Part shown: piece after piece, positions 35,842 through 47,860 of the stretch
How positions within the stretch are numbered: the first letter of the stretch is position 1
How the letters are laid out: every line of letters begins with the position of its first letter
Source: Hymenochaete sp. R1
Taxonomy: Eukaryota; Basidiomycota; Agaricomycetes; Hymenochaetales; Hymenochaetaceae
Direction: 5' to 3'
Length of the DNA: 64,000 nucleotides
Assembly (NCBI GenBank): GCA_019400425.1
Contig: JAFREE010000002.1
Coordinates: 186,001 to 250,000 of the forward strand
Notes under the pieces: model-generated
Database searches by the model: none
What the model was told of the DNA's origin: nothing
The model's input: only the letters and a program-made list of their open reading frames with translations
Position numbers and translations under genes: made by a program

Positions 35842-36623
35842 TCACCGATACCCCGACCCCGAGCCAGAACTGGAGCGTGAGTTCGGGTTCGGACCCTGCT
35901 GCCCACCGCCAGAGCGCCGGGCACGAACGGCCTGCCAGTACGGTTTTTGCTTGTCGCGCAGGCCGACGAGGAGCCGTGCGATGATTGTGCGGACTTGGGG
36001 CATGAGGTAGTTGACGTTTCGCGGGGTAGGCTCTTCGCTGAGACATTCCTCGAGGAGGGCGCGAAGGTCGTTTAGGAAGTTGGAGATTTCGCTGTTTGCA
36101 ATCCGACCGATGGTAGTGATAAATATCATCATACGTGTATCGATGCGACCGTGAAGAATAAAAGTAAATGGAGTAACGAAGATATAGTCAGATGGTATTG
36201 TTGAGGAAAGAGAAGAGGATTTGACGCACTTCATATCGATGCTGTATACACTAAACGCAGCGAGCATCTCATGGTACGCATTTCCCACCTCCACGAACAC
36301 ATCACTCACGCTGTCTTCGGTGATTTCTAGTGCAGACCACCTGCGAAGAGATTCCTCCAGACGGCGCGTTGCATCGAGGAGCGTGGAGATCGCAGCTGGC
36401 ACGTCGGGTACCGTAGGAGTGCGTTGCTGTGGATAGTTTGACAGTTCAATAGTTTCGTCCAAGATAGTAGCATGAGTGTGGAGTTTTCAGATTGTGTTCA
36501 GCACGAGGATGACTTTCGCGTGTGTATGAGATCACTCACCAAAGGAGGTGGAGGAGGGGGCTGGGCGTATGCAGCGTTGCCGCCGGCCGAGTTTGAAGTA
36601 GGAGGGTGTGGTCTGTATGCCAT
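35842..36623 (-). CDS. Short protein resembling the Aip3/Bud6 N-terminal domain
   Basis: Three exons give about 176 residues from ATG 36623. The first exon encodes MAYRPHPPTSNS and a poly-Pro stretch (PPPPPPL). It splices in phase 0 to QRTPTVPDVPAAISTLLDAT. The helical core contains RRLEESLRRWSALEITEDSV, SDVFVEVGNAYHEM, FLNDLRALLEECLSEEP and ARLLVGLRDKQ. This order (LL-x-T-x-x-LxE, W-S, V-S-D-V-x-V-x-x-G, a late R-x-x-L-E-x-x-L-S, L-L-x-G-L-x-x-K-Q) matches the N-terminal domain of Aip3/Bud6 polarity factors. The tail is Gly/Ser-rich and ends at GYR with no long actin/formin-binding coiled coil. So it is either a stand-alone N-domain protein or a model missing downstream exons. Assignment is from pattern memory, hence moderate confidence. 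Confidence 0.55.
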
Positions 36624-37431
36624 CTGTCACGAGTACAATGATGATTCGGATAGCAGCACGTCGAATGGAGGTGGTGGTAGTGGCAGATTGAGTGAGAGCG
36701 GTAAGCGCTCTGGACGCAATAGACGAAGAGGATCCGGAGGCAGTAAAGGGAGAGAAGTGGATGGATGGGAGCTGGATAAGGCTGCTGAGGGAAGGAGAAT
36801 TGAGAATGCAGCGGCGTGCGGACTGCGTGGTTATTATATATATACGAATAATACGTATATACGGGAGGGGGCGAGCACACAACCTCGGGGGTCTTTGGCC
36901 TGGCGCGTTCAGGGTTTTGTCTAACTTTAGTCGTGTTATCCGATCCCGGTCGAGATATATTTTGAAATTATAAGAAAGAACGAGATACAGAAGGAGAAGG
37001 AGACGAAGAGAGCACTTTGTGGACAGGTCAGAGGGTAGACCTGTGCATTATGAAGGAGTGCAACGGGTGGACGACGAGAGGGAAAGGAAGGAAGAGAGAT
37101 TGAGATGGCACAGCACTGAGCAATCATCATCCCATCCATCATCACAGCTGCTCAGCATCAACGAACATCCCAGGCGACCCGACTCAGGCTCTACAGACTC
37201 TACCAGCTCTACCAGTCCTACCCAGCAAGGGACGCGTTTCATTCATCCGTTTATCCAAATCTATATCATTTTATCATCATCCCTAGAGTTTATTACACGT
37301 GTCCGTTCCATCTCTCTTGCCTATCTGCATTTAAGTCCGGACAACTGCAGGGTCGTCTCTCCAGCTTCTCGTAACTCACCCGCCACCACAGCCCATTCCG
37401 AAGAACGGTTCGCTCGGCTCACCCAACAATA
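36624..37431. other. Intergenic, no gene supported
   Basis: 808 bp between the start of the Aip3-like gene and the stop of the next minus-strand gene. It contains an AT-rich stretch near 36835-36860 (repeated TATA/CGTA units). No coding motif was found. Confidence 0.5.
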
Positions 37432-38479
37432 CTACTTGCGGAGCCTCGGGTCTCTCGTCTCGTTGCTCTTCACAAATTTGCTGATAAGATTACGGAAGTC
37501 TTCCTGCGTTGCGTTGGAGTTTTTCAAGTGAGACATCATCTCGCGTCAGCCAGCGTTTCACTTCTTCGTGTTTGAGACTGAGATCAACCGGCACCACTCA
37601 CGTTCGCTTTATATTCATTGATCAGTGGCATCGTCTGGATCCATGTCCACCCGTGCGCGTTCTCCATCGTTTTCTGCCTCGAGCTGTCTGCTTCTAGAAA
37701 GCGAGCAAACAACAGCTGGTGTTCCTTGTACTCCGCGGGCATGTTTCGGTATTCATCCAAAGTTTGCGGAAACCGTGACCGCCTCTCGTTGAATGCCTTT
37801 TCCTTCTCCATCTTCCTCGCATCTTTCAATCGTTGATACAAAGGAACAAGCTCGCGCATGCACTCCAACCGGACTTCATTTATCGCAGTGCGAAGTTCTC
37901 GTAGTTGTCGTTTGTCGCTATCTTTGAAGAAGCGCTTTGTATCAAAGAATCAAAGAAGCAGAAACACAAGGACGACGTTGGGTTGTCAAGTTTCAGCGAG
38001 GGGCCTCGGGGAACAGAAAAACTTGATCTCAGGGTCGAAAGTGCCCGCTCACCTCGAGCCGTGCATAGTGATCCCCCCACAAACGATCGGTTGTCGGTTC
38101 CGACGGGTCGTAGTCATTGAAGTACTTGAGGTCATCAGTCATGAAATATCGATCCAAGGCTTCGTCGGAAGCATTTTGGATATGATATCGGACGAGCTTT
38201 GAAATGATGTTTGTGTGGGCTTGTTTCACTTCTTTTATGCGGACGTTTAGGGCTGCAGTGGATTCGGCGTATGTGGGGTCGGTTTCCTTCTGCATGTCCT
38301 CGAGGCTAAGTTACCGAAATGAAATCCGGCACAAGGGCTAAGAATAAGCTTTGATGAAGGCGGTGCGAGAAGCCGAAGGGTACTTACGAGGGGAAGAAAG
38401 AGCCCAATTCTCGCAAGACGAACCTCGCAGCATCCTGTATTTCGGCGTTTTCTTTGTCTTTGCGAGTTGGTACATTCAT
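37432..38479 (-). CDS. Unknown protein, helical and charged
   Basis: Four or so exons from ATG 38479 to a stop at 37432-37434, roughly 240 residues. The start reads MNVPTRKDKENAEIQDAARF then VLRELGSFFP. After an intron come KETDPTYAESTAALNVRIKE, SKLVRYHIQNASDEALDRYF and MTDDLKYFNDYDPSEPTTDR. The following exon reads KDSDKRQLRELRTAINEVRL, RMEKEK-like charged helices, RRSRFPQTLDEYRNMPAEY and GWTWIQTMPLINEY. The final exon is LKNSNATQEDFRNLISKFVK to DPRLRK. Frames join cleanly at GT-AG sites and the composition is that of a soluble helical protein, so I take it as a real gene. I do not recognise a domain and do not propose a function. Confidence 0.62.
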
Positions 38480-38876
38480 CGCAATTAAACAGACAAAAAT
38501 GCTAATTGGGCAAGCTTCCTGCTTTTAAGAGATTTTCAATTGTTTGGGTGGATGCGTTGGATTTGGAGGTGATGGGCTGTGTGCAAGAGTTGTTGATGAA
38601 GTCTCTTTGACCCTGCAGCGCTGCAGACGAAACTGCTCACGTGATTTTACATGCCATTAATATTCTTGCCAACCGGAAACGCTCTCGACGCGTTGTCGAT
38701 TGTGCTCATCGTCGACGGTCATCGTGCCCCTCGCCTTCATTGTTCAACATCATTCTCGAGCCTTGCTCTTACTCATCTATGCTGTCCAATCGATCCTGAA
38801 ATTTGTCTCTTTGCTCTGCTGTATCTCGCCAATCTCACCATCTGTCATCTAAGAGGACTTTAGTGCAACCCCATAC
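38480..38876. promoter_or_regulatory. Divergent intergenic region before the RabGEF gene
   Basis: 397 bp between a minus-strand start (38479) and a plus-strand start (38877), so it carries both promoters. No TATA box was seen. Confidence 0.4.
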
Positions 38877-41800
38877 ATGTCCGCATCAAGAGGCAGTACT
38901 CCTCCCAAGAGCCTGCGTTCCAGCTCTCCCTCGCCGGCACATGGCACCGGTCGCCTCCATCATACTCCATCTCATGAGCTTCTCACCGCACACCCACTCT
39001 TGTCCCCGGATAGCCCACCTTCGTCTCTGAACGTCTCAACAACATCACTCGAACCGCAGCTCGGCAACGAGCCCGCAATCACCGCGTCGCCTTTGCAGCA
39101 GCAGCGGCAAGATTCACCTCGCACGAGCCCAGCAGTCCCCATCCCGATTTCTTCGCTTTCACCGGCCTCGTCTCAAGTTCATTCGGGAACGAACACGGGA
39201 GCAAATCAACCTGCTATCTCCGCTCCGAAGTATCTCCCGTACACACCACGTCATGCTCGTGTTCCCGCAGGAGCAGCAACCACTGGCACTGCGAGCTCGC
39301 CCGTTTCAGTGTCGCCGCTACAACAGCAACCGCAGTTGCACACAAGTGCGACGAGTCGGTTGCAACTCCAGAACCTGAAGGCCGTTGCGCAGAGCAATGG
39401 CCTCGATTCCGGTAGTGTCGGTTGGGCTATGCTAGAGGAGCTTGTGGGTGGTTCCGAGCATAATGCTGCTTGGTCTGATGTATGGAATACTGTATCTACG
39501 GGAAAGGTGAGTGCATTCGTTTACATGAGTTTTCATCTGTCAATAGAAAGTGATGAAGATGCTATGGGGTTCGCTAGGTTACTATGCTCTTACCTACGGA
39601 TCAAGGGTTTCGGGAACCCATCACGCCTGAATTCGTCAAGGATCATGTCATTTATTGCAATGGTTCATCAAGAAATAATGCACCCTTTGTCACGCTCTCT
39701 GGATTTAGAGGGCTTATAAAGTAAGTAGCAAAGTTTGATCTGTCGCAGAGTGTTGTGAAAGACACTGTACAATTCTGTGTCGTTTACAGTTAGACCGTCT
39801 TTGCTAATACTGAATTCATCAGTGAGAATGAAGTGTCAATCCGGTCGGTACTACCAAATGCATCCAAGAACTTTCTTGCCTTGGGGGAACCGGCCAAACG
39901 AACCGCGACTCTTCAGTCTTTGCCCCCTCTGCCGCAATTCTCCAATCCTTTGACACAGTTTCCGACATTTTCTTCCCCTTCGTTCGTCTCATCTCTCCCA
40001 TTACCTCCACGTCCTCCACCACCCTCCAGACCACCACTCCCACCTCGACCCGGAACAAAAGCAGGTCCGACTTCCAATGTCTCGCGTTTATCGAATCCAT
40101 TCGCTTCACTCTTCTCCAAATCATCTGCACCAAGTAGTCCGGCCACGACTCCGCAACCTCTTCCTCAAGACCCAACCCCAAGCGACCAGGTCATAGAAAT
40201 ATCGGCTTTTATCATCGATCGACCACTCATCCGGAAAAGCGTGTCGAAAAGTCTCGCGAAATGTATGAAGTCGGAGCTCAAAGACCTTCTGGGCGGCTTA
40301 CCGTCTTGGGTCATTGAGCGCGTCCAGACATTTGCATCTGACCTCCTTCCCTTTCCGAAACCGAGCAAGAAGGTGCGAGAAGACGCGGTTGAGGTTCATT
40401 CCGGATCGACTTCGGAAGAAAAACCGGCTGTATTCACGGTATCAGGGATGGACGAACATGCGGAGGAGATCTCGAATCGCTTTCAGGATTTCTATGATAG
40501 TTTATCAGAGGAGATGAGGGTAGATGGTTCTCCATCCACGTTACGGCGAAGAGAGGGGAAGATGAATGAGGAGGAGAGGGAAAAACAGCGGGACGAACTG
40601 GATGCTAAATTGCAGAATGCACTCGAAAAAGTTGAGAGGGTGATCACGTCTACCTTCTATGACCGGTGAGTAGATGACTGGTTGGAACCATGAAAAATAT
40701 TTGACCTATTCTTACAGTCTATTTCGACCGTCCAATTCAGATGATGCATCCCATGACGAAGCTCTGTCAAGTCGGATAGCGGCGTTGAACATGTTGGATC
40801 TTACGTTGGACCACCTAGGCGTGGATACAGGATCATCCGTCGAGGACGTTAATAGAATTGTGGAAGCATGTGGCGAAAGTATGTAATTAAGAATTTCATT
40901 CAAAGCACATCACGCTCAGACAATATCTAGCTATTTCCCAGCTTGAAGTCGCCCGCTGTCCAGCAGACAAGGCAGCGATACTCGTAGCTTCTCATAGAAT
41001 ACTAGTCGGTAGGCTTCTACACTCAGCTTCTTCACGTGTCCAGTAGCTAAACAATGTTCCAAGACGGCTTATCAAGACTCCCTCCCTTACAGCTCAAGTC
41101 CGACGAAACTGCAGAAGACGAAAAAACGCCCCAAGCTCCCAATTTCAAGCAAGATGAGCTTCCGTCATCGGAGATAAACGCACCTAAACCAGGAAACAGC
41201 ACCAGCCCACCAACAGTGACTCTCTCGCCCGATTCGCTACCTCAGCCAGACGAGCGAGCGGAATCAGCGGAGGAAAGCATCGCGAAAGATACTATGAAGG
41301 TACCGAAGGAGAAAGATGACGCATCATCTGTCCACTCTGTTCCTTCCTTCACACTGTCTCCTGCGGATGAGAAGGAAACACCTCTGCTGACGATGTCACC
41401 GCCAAAGACGCCGACGCCGGTCTCTGGGGATATACTACTCCCTTTAATCATATTTTCCGTGGTGAAGGCGAATCCGCCTCAACTTGTTTCGCACTTGTTG
41501 TATACGCAACGATTACGGAATCAGTCGGTTGGCGGTGAAGAAAGTTATTGTTTGATCAATCTTATGGCAGTGGTGGAATTCTTAGAAAATGTTGATCTTG
41601 GTGCTCTGGGACTCAAGGAGAGCGAGAAAAAAGTTCTGAGGTGCGTTGGATGTTCCCTGTTCGCTTTTAATAGACACCAACGATAAAATTTGCAGTACCG
41701 CGGAACTCTCCCCGATACCCCTCGCACTCGCCAAAGAGAAATCACCTGCAGGGACTCCCGGAGCCCTCCAAGCAGGCCTTCGCGGACGTGTCGAGCAACA

Positions 41801-42753
41801 GGTCGACGCCATCGCTGGTTCAGCGAATAAGGTTCTCTCCGGCGTTGTCGACTCAGGCTTCGGTGTCCTGCGCTCCCTTCTTCCCTCGAGCCAAGCTGAG
41901 AGGACAGCTGATGGGGCCACCGATGTTCCACCTGAAAGTGCACCGTGGAATAATGTCAGACCCGGTTTTGGCCTGTTACGAAGAGAGAGCGGATTTTCTA
42001 TCGCGAGCTTGGCGGCCTCGCTGCCTGGGAGGGAACGAGGCAGGTCTATTGCGTCTACTCACCGTCCTGACGAAGAAGGCCAGGAGATGGTGGAGAGCCG
42101 GCCTGGGTCGGTGCGTAGTATGGTTATACATGACGAACCGGAGGAAGAATCGGGCGAAAGCGAGGATGGTGAGGACGAGGAAGAAAGCGAGGGTGAGGGC
42201 GAAGAGGAGGATGAGGCTGAGGAAGGAGGCTTGGCGGGAGGGCCGAGGCAGGATACAAGGAGCATCCGCAGCTTCGAAAGCATGATGAGCCAGACAGGTA
42301 AGAGTCGTCCAAAGCAGAAGTCGGCGCCTGCTTTGCTGGATACAAGGGACAAAGAGGCGAAGGGGAAGGAACGGATGAGCATTGGCGATCGCCTTGCGCA
42401 TATGTCGAGGCTGACGAAAGGCGCAACGGCGCAAGAACCCACCACACACTATGTACGTTTCCCGCTATGATCTCTTAAATAAAACTGAAATTGACTGAAA
42501 TTTTGAAAAACTGAAGGGCTCACCCCCAGCACGTTCGTCGAGTCTTCTGGCCGCCAAAGAAGCTGCACGCTTCGACACGCCCCTCTCTTCCCGGAACTCA
42601 TCTCCGTTAAGAGGAAGCCGCATCCCGCCCCCGAACCGGCGTTTCTTAGAATGTTCTGTTGCGGACCTCAAATTGTCAGAAGTCCCCGAATTACTACTTG
42701 AATATCGACGGCTCGTCGAGAGCATCAAGTTAATGGGGGCGTATGATGACTAG
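38877..42753 (+). CDS. Large VPS9-domain Rab5-type guanine nucleotide exchange factor
   Basis: Multi-exon gene of about 1,100 residues from ATG 38877 to TAG 42751-42753. Residues 1-150 are Ser/Pro-rich and disordered. A Pro-rich segment (PLPPRPPPPSRPPLPPRPG) could bind SH3 domains. A helical bundle follows (ISAFIIDRPLIRKSV, KCMKSELKDLLGGLPSW). The VPS9 domain runs from RIAALNMLDLTLDHLGV through RCPADKAAILVASHRILV to DILLPLIIFSVVKANPPQLV and GGEESYCLINLMAVVEFLEN, with the conserved catalytic Asp (GDILLP) and Tyr (EESYCL) present. Between SRLPPLQ and GDILLP there is an insert of about 110 disordered residues. An acidic block (ESEDGEDEEESEGEGEEEDE) and a short helical tail (LLLEYRRLVESIKLMGAY) end the protein. 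It should activate Rab5-class GTPases in endocytic/vacuolar transport. Confidence 0.86.
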
Positions 42754-42961
42754 ATTGGGAGCCTATGCTTTTAAATTTGCTATGTAGAACATGTTCCGTC
42801 GGATAATTGCATGCAAGGCTTGATTACGGCCTTCGTAGTACCAATTTTAGAGAGGCATAAATGATACCAAGTAACACAATATGTCATTATCGTCCATGAT
42901 TAGTGGGGTATCATTAACTATGGGTACATTCGAAACTCGTCAAACAAAAAATGAATTAGTC

Positions 42962-44179
42962 TCATCGCAATAACAAAATGATCGGAGTGAAGAACACCGG
43001 GTATAATATCATAGGAATGAATGTTGCCGCTCTTGAAGCTGAGCTAACGGACGGAGATGTTCCGTTATTCTCAGACGCGGATATTCCACCGATATACTGT
43101 TCGCCAAGAGGTGTGATCTTTCCACCAGAGTCCATCATAGCGTTATCCTACAGAGCGTGATTGTTTGTTTGCAGGTGATCGGTATGATCGAGGCAACGAA
43201 ACTTACTGTGTCAACACCCTGAAGGTTCTCCATCGTCCCAAACCATGAGTACCGCTCAACCCAGTCTGTCTCGTCCATGAAATGCTGAGTTTGGTTGAGG
43301 AATGAAACGACTTCGCTATATGAAGGCTGGGAGCCGCCATTGAAATTCTGGGGCAAAATAGAGTCAATAAGAGAGATACGCATGTGGGGGGATGCGAACT
43401 CACTTGATCTGCCAGTTCCGTAACCCAGATGGGCAATTGGAAGGTGTTGTGAAAATCTTCCAGATAAGTCTGAAAGATTGTCGCATTCACATCATAATAG
43501 TCTATTCGACGATTGTCTGTATTAATGGCTATTAAATATATTAATCCGAAGGCACTCACGTAGAGCAACAAAGTCGGGATTACAGCTTCCGTTGCACGCA
43601 GAAAGCCAATCTTGTATCCACGTCTTCCCATTCGGATTACTAGATGGCGCCGGCGTTCCGAGACGGATACCTTGACTTTTCAGAGGTTCGATGTATTGTA
43701 TCCAAAGACTGGCTCCATCCTGCGGTGATATATTTGACTGACCACTTTCTTGAGGCCTGCAAGTGTTGCCCCGTAATGAGTATAAGGAAGCGAACAAATA
43801 CAATCATTTTCTTAACTCGTTGAATCCCAGAACTGCGGTGACATCGCCGCTGGCTATCGTATCGTTGATTGTCTTGGAAAACACATCCACTTGATCCTTC
43901 CCCCAGAGTTGCGGTACAAACTCGAGGTCTGAACTTATGGGGCTCGGAGACCAGGTGTAATACCTAGTGAGTGGCTTCAAATCATCGCTGTCATAATTAT
44001 GAAATATATACAACTTACCAGGATACCTTTCCCGTTGAAGTGTATTGATTGATGTCATCCGCGTTGCCGTTTGGCCAGGCTAACCCTGCCTTCGTATTCT
44101 CTGTCACACCTCTTCTACCGTACGGTATCCCGGCTGCACCACTCGCGATTGCGAGAAGCGCCGTTCCTTCAAGCAACAT
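42962..44179 (-). CDS. GH128 beta-1,3-glucanase with probable GPI-anchor signal
   Basis: Begins MLLEGTALLAIASGAAG (signal peptide) at 44179. Exons then encode KAGLAWPNGNADDINQYT, SWYYTWSPSPISSDLEFVPQ and AVLGFNEPQESGQSN with the NEP-type acid/base Glu. Next come GIRLGTPAPSSNPNGKTWIQ, CNPDFVALHWYDVNATIF, LPIWVTELADQNFNGG with the nucleophile Glu (TE), ERYSWFGTME, and NAMMDSGGKITPLGEQYI. This is the GH128 (Asl1-type) pattern, a family that cuts beta-1,3-glucan. The last exon adds a Ser/Asn-rich spacer and a strongly hydrophobic end (TFIPMILYPVFFTPIILLLR), as expected for GPI attachment. The enzyme would then sit at the plasma membrane or wall and act in cell-wall remodelling. It is convergent with the RabGEF gene, 208 bp apart. 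Confidence 0.88.
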
Positions 44180-45651
44180 TACGATATTTGGGACTTATAG
44201 GCAGTATAAGCAGACAAAAAGATGGGGGTGCGTTCGTTCAAGTCGAAAAACCATACACGTCGGGAATGAATATCAATGCGCGAGATTCCAAGAAGTCCTC
44301 TACCAAAGAGATTCCAGCTTATATATGTTAAACATAGGACTATGTGTGCGGTGCCTGGGAATGAGGCGCCCTTGGCTCCACTTGTAGGCGATATTAATGT
44401 CCAATGAAGGTGACGTAGAGTAGACGACACGAGGTGGCTCAGCATATGAAAGATAATCTTGGCTTTCGGACCATAGTCGCCCGTGTTACTTCGCGTGCAT
44501 AGCAAAGCTTGAAGTCCACAGCGTGAGGGGCGCGAAAGACATGATGGAGGTTGGGAGAGAGATAGAAAGTCCAGGTCTTGAAATCAGTAGGCGCGGAGGC
44601 AGAACTGAAGCGGAATCTCCCGGCCGCAGGTCGCGTGACCCGACTTCTTCCATTTTCGTTTTATCACCCTTTCCTCTCGAACCAACCCCCTCTTTGAAGC
44701 CTCACAATCTCTACTGGTGGTTTCTCTTTTGGCAGATGTCGCACTAAGCCAAGCATGTGAACGATGATGACTTTGAGGTCATCAATTTGTTCTTGAATCT
44801 CTGCTCCCCATTACGTATGAAATGAAACCCCGGTTCATAATGTGTTCAACTTGATGGCAAGTCAGAAATGCACCAGGTCCTCTGAACGCATGTTGCATAT
44901 GATTTGCGGTCAAAATCCTCTATGAGATGGCTGTCTGGCTCCGACTCCGATAAACAGGCAGCTGGACGTAAGCTTGAAGTATCATGAACGAGTTTGCGTG
45001 TTCGGATGAAGGCAGAGGGTCGCCTTTTCATCGTTGCCATTCATTGGTGGGTTCTCGCCGTATATTGGTGACTCCATTCAGCTTCTTTCAGAATTAACTT
45101 GCTCCATTCATTGTGGCCTAGGTTAAACAATATTTTTCATCCAGCAGTGCGAGTTTTCAGGAGAAAGCGCGGTATCGAACTAGCGCCGGTCCTTGTTCCT
45201 GGATGCTTCAAATGCGGATGTTTTGTGGTCGTCTTCTGCGATGAACTTCTTCGCCTGGATATATCTTGAACGATACCTTTTTGACGTCGGCGTGCAGAGA
45301 GGCACACACCGACGAAAGGAATGACTACGAGGCAGTACTAAAATCAGCAGGCGAACTTTCTTTCGGACTAATCGTCGGACGCTGTGCCTTGGAGGCCTGA
45401 CTTTGCTTCCGACAGGGCGTTGGTAGCGCCAGTCTGGAAGTTGCTGAAGTTGCTCTGTCTTCCGCCTGAGGTGTAGACTAGGTCTCATCCCAGAGAGTCG
45501 TTGCCATTATCGGGTCTCCTTCCTTGACCTGCACCTGCGCGTTCTCGAACAAAAGCGACTTGATGAAGGTATATAAGACGTCTTCGGTGATGAAGGTAGC
45601 AACAAAGGACTGGCGATCAACTCTCAGCATCCTCTTCTCTTCTCATATACG
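44180..45651. other. Intergenic, divergent promoters
   Basis: 1.47 kb between a minus-strand start (44179) and a plus-strand start (45652). No supportable gene. A TATA element for the right-hand gene lies at 45570-45576. Confidence 0.5.
45570..45576 (+). promoter_or_regulatory. TATA box of the 45652 gene
   Basis: TATATAA located 75 bp upstream of the ATG at 45652. Confidence 0.5.
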
Positions 45652-46929
45652 ATGAACCACTCGACCCAGAAGCACGACTTCTCCGACTATCTCTCTGATG
45701 AGCAAGCCAAGTTTCTTCAGATCTCGGCGTTCGCTGCATTCAGAGATCACGTCGGACCAACCCCGCTCAGCAACGCGACTCCCCTCGAGTCGAACGTTAC
45801 AGATACTCTCTTAAAGGACTTTGCTACAAAGATTCGTGTCGGGGTACGTGCTTCACGCTGATATGTCATCGCCTTAGCTGCTCACAGGTGTTGCCCGTAG
45901 AATGAGACGGTCATCCAAAAATGTGAAAAGAATCAAGATAAGGCAAATTTGAAGATCAAGGATTGGTTCTCGAAGGATCAAAAGCTCGCCATAGTAAGTC
46001 ACGAGAATCATGAATGGATCTGTGATACCAACAATTTAATGAATCATCTGCAAAGCTCACTTATGACACTGTTGCCGAAGGCGTCTCGGGGTCAGACTTT
46101 GCGTTCTTGTCGAAGGGCGACAGCACGCGCGACCCTCTGATTCTTTTCATCCAAGGTTCGTCCCCGTAACTTGTACGAGCTCAAGTACGACATTTATTCC
46201 CTCATAGTGAAGCTCGGACCCGTTCCCAATATCCAGTACAAGTACGTCAATGGAATCTGTTATACAAGACACTTGCACACGATTTACTCAACCTATTCTT
46301 TTCTAATCCCAACAGAGGTTCGCCCTTTTATAATTCACCAGTTCTTTCAGCGACTGACAAGTTTATACTCAGATTTCAAACAAGTAAAGAGTCTTTGCCA
46401 AAGCATTTATGGGGCGGATAAACTCAAGTTGAAGTATAACAATAAGTTGGTGAGGTCCGCCGGAGGGTACGTGTTACTTTTACTTTTTCTCGAATCAATT
46501 GCGCCTGTCCTGACTCATCGACGCCTATGCCTCATTTTATTCAGTGTCCTCGTCCTAGAGAAACAAGACGTCCCAAAGTTCTTCGAAATCACCGACGTGC
46601 TGGACAAAGCCGACGCAATCTGCGACGACTTCGCCAACCAGAGACTGAACATGGCTGAATTCCGGCGTCAACTCTGGAACGAACTCAAGCTGCTGTACAT
46701 GGCGAGCCAGATGCCCAGCGGTGGCGCCGACGGCGACGGTGTTGATGAGGATTTTGAGCCAAAGGAGGCTAAGAAGCTGAATAAGGGGAATGTGTACGTT
46801 TCGAATGATCCCTGGAATAAGGACGTTTTCCAAGTGAAGGACAAGCCTGGGAACACTGTGTACGTTTCAAACGATCCTTCGAACAAAGACGTTTTCCAAG
46901 TGAAGGGCAAGTCTGGTAATACTAATTAA
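45652..46929 (+). CDS. Unknown protein with two C-terminal 22-residue repeats
   Basis: Starts MNHSTQKHDFSDYLSDEQAK at 45652. Later exons read NETVIQKCEKNQDKANLKIK, LTYDTVAEGVSGSDFAFLSK and a middle region whose splicing I could not settle (46160-46480). They continue VLVLEKQDVPKFFEITDVLD, KADAICDDFANQRLNMAEFR and FRRQLWNELKLLYMASQMPS. The C-terminus holds two tandem 22-residue units, each opening VYVSNDP and containing NKDVFQVK, followed by a terminal Asn. I recognise no domain. Solubility, many charged residues and a TATA-containing promoter suggest a regulated, lineage-restricted protein. If the middle region cannot be spliced in frame, the gene may be damaged there. Confidence 0.5.
46792..46923 (+). 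repeat. Two tandem 66-bp coding repeats
   Basis: Copies at 46792-46857 and 46858-46923, both 22 codons. They differ mainly at synonymous sites and a few residues (Trp/Ser, Asp/Gly, Pro/Ser), so the protein repeat is more conserved than the DNA. Confidence 0.88.
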
Positions 46930-47351
46930 TACTAATGAATCTTGATTTGGTGGCGTGTACTGTATCACAGTTCTTGTATTAGTTTCCGAGACAATTCTAT
47001 TTCACGGGTCACTCTGAGTTTATCTATCACTAGTACTTGTCTCGGGAATTACGAGGTTCAACTTTTTTTTTGTCTCAAGTTGTCTGTCCAGCTGATCGCA
47101 AGAGGGGATGCCGGGAGACCGGCTGCCTGCCAACGTGCTGCAACGTCGTCGCATGTGTATCTAAATGCAATCTAATCTTTATCCACTTTTGGTTATATCG
47201 ATTTCGTTGGAATCAACCGTTGTGCAGAGTACCCGGACGTCTGATACTTTCTTTTCTGACAGGAGGTGTAGGTGTGCCCGTCAATGACACGCTCCAGCGT
47301 TGAGCCTTCAGCCTTTTTCCGAACGAACGGTCTTAATTAGTTAATATAAAT

Positions 47352-47378
47352 GAAAAGAAAGAAAGAAAGAAAGAAAAA
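47352..47378. repeat. AAAG microsatellite
   Basis: Tandem AAAG/GAAA units, about six copies. Confidence 0.85.
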
Positions 47379-47822
47379 TTCTGACTGAAGCAAGGTCGCG
47401 TAAATCTACAACATGTTTCTTTCTAGTAGTCTTTACTATTTGTCCAGTGCGAAACCCAAAGCATCGGTGAACCCCCGCTCTCTCAGCTACATCATGCAGA
47501 GATTCGGATCTGGTTCCATCTTATCAGTTTAACAGTTTGACCAATCTAAGCGTACCGGCGTTGTAGGTCTACCTGTTTACCTTCACAACCGGACTTTGCG
47601 CGTGTATGGTTTAATGCGTCTATTGGCATTAATATTGACATTGACATGATGACATTATTGGGCAGGTCATGCATGCAAATCTTGATTAATTTCGATTTCT
47701 CATCATACGATACGAGGGGGATCTATATTAATATTGGATCGCTCGGCAAAGGAGGGAGATCTGCGATCTTCAAACTTTCAGAGACACGCAAATCGCCGAG
47801 ACCTCAGACCATAGGCGAGTCA

Positions 47823-47860
47823 GACGAACGAACGAACGAACGAACGAACGACGACGAACG
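47823..47860. repeat. GAAC microsatellite
   Basis: Tandem CGAA units, about seven copies, with one GAC interruption near the right end. Confidence 0.88.
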
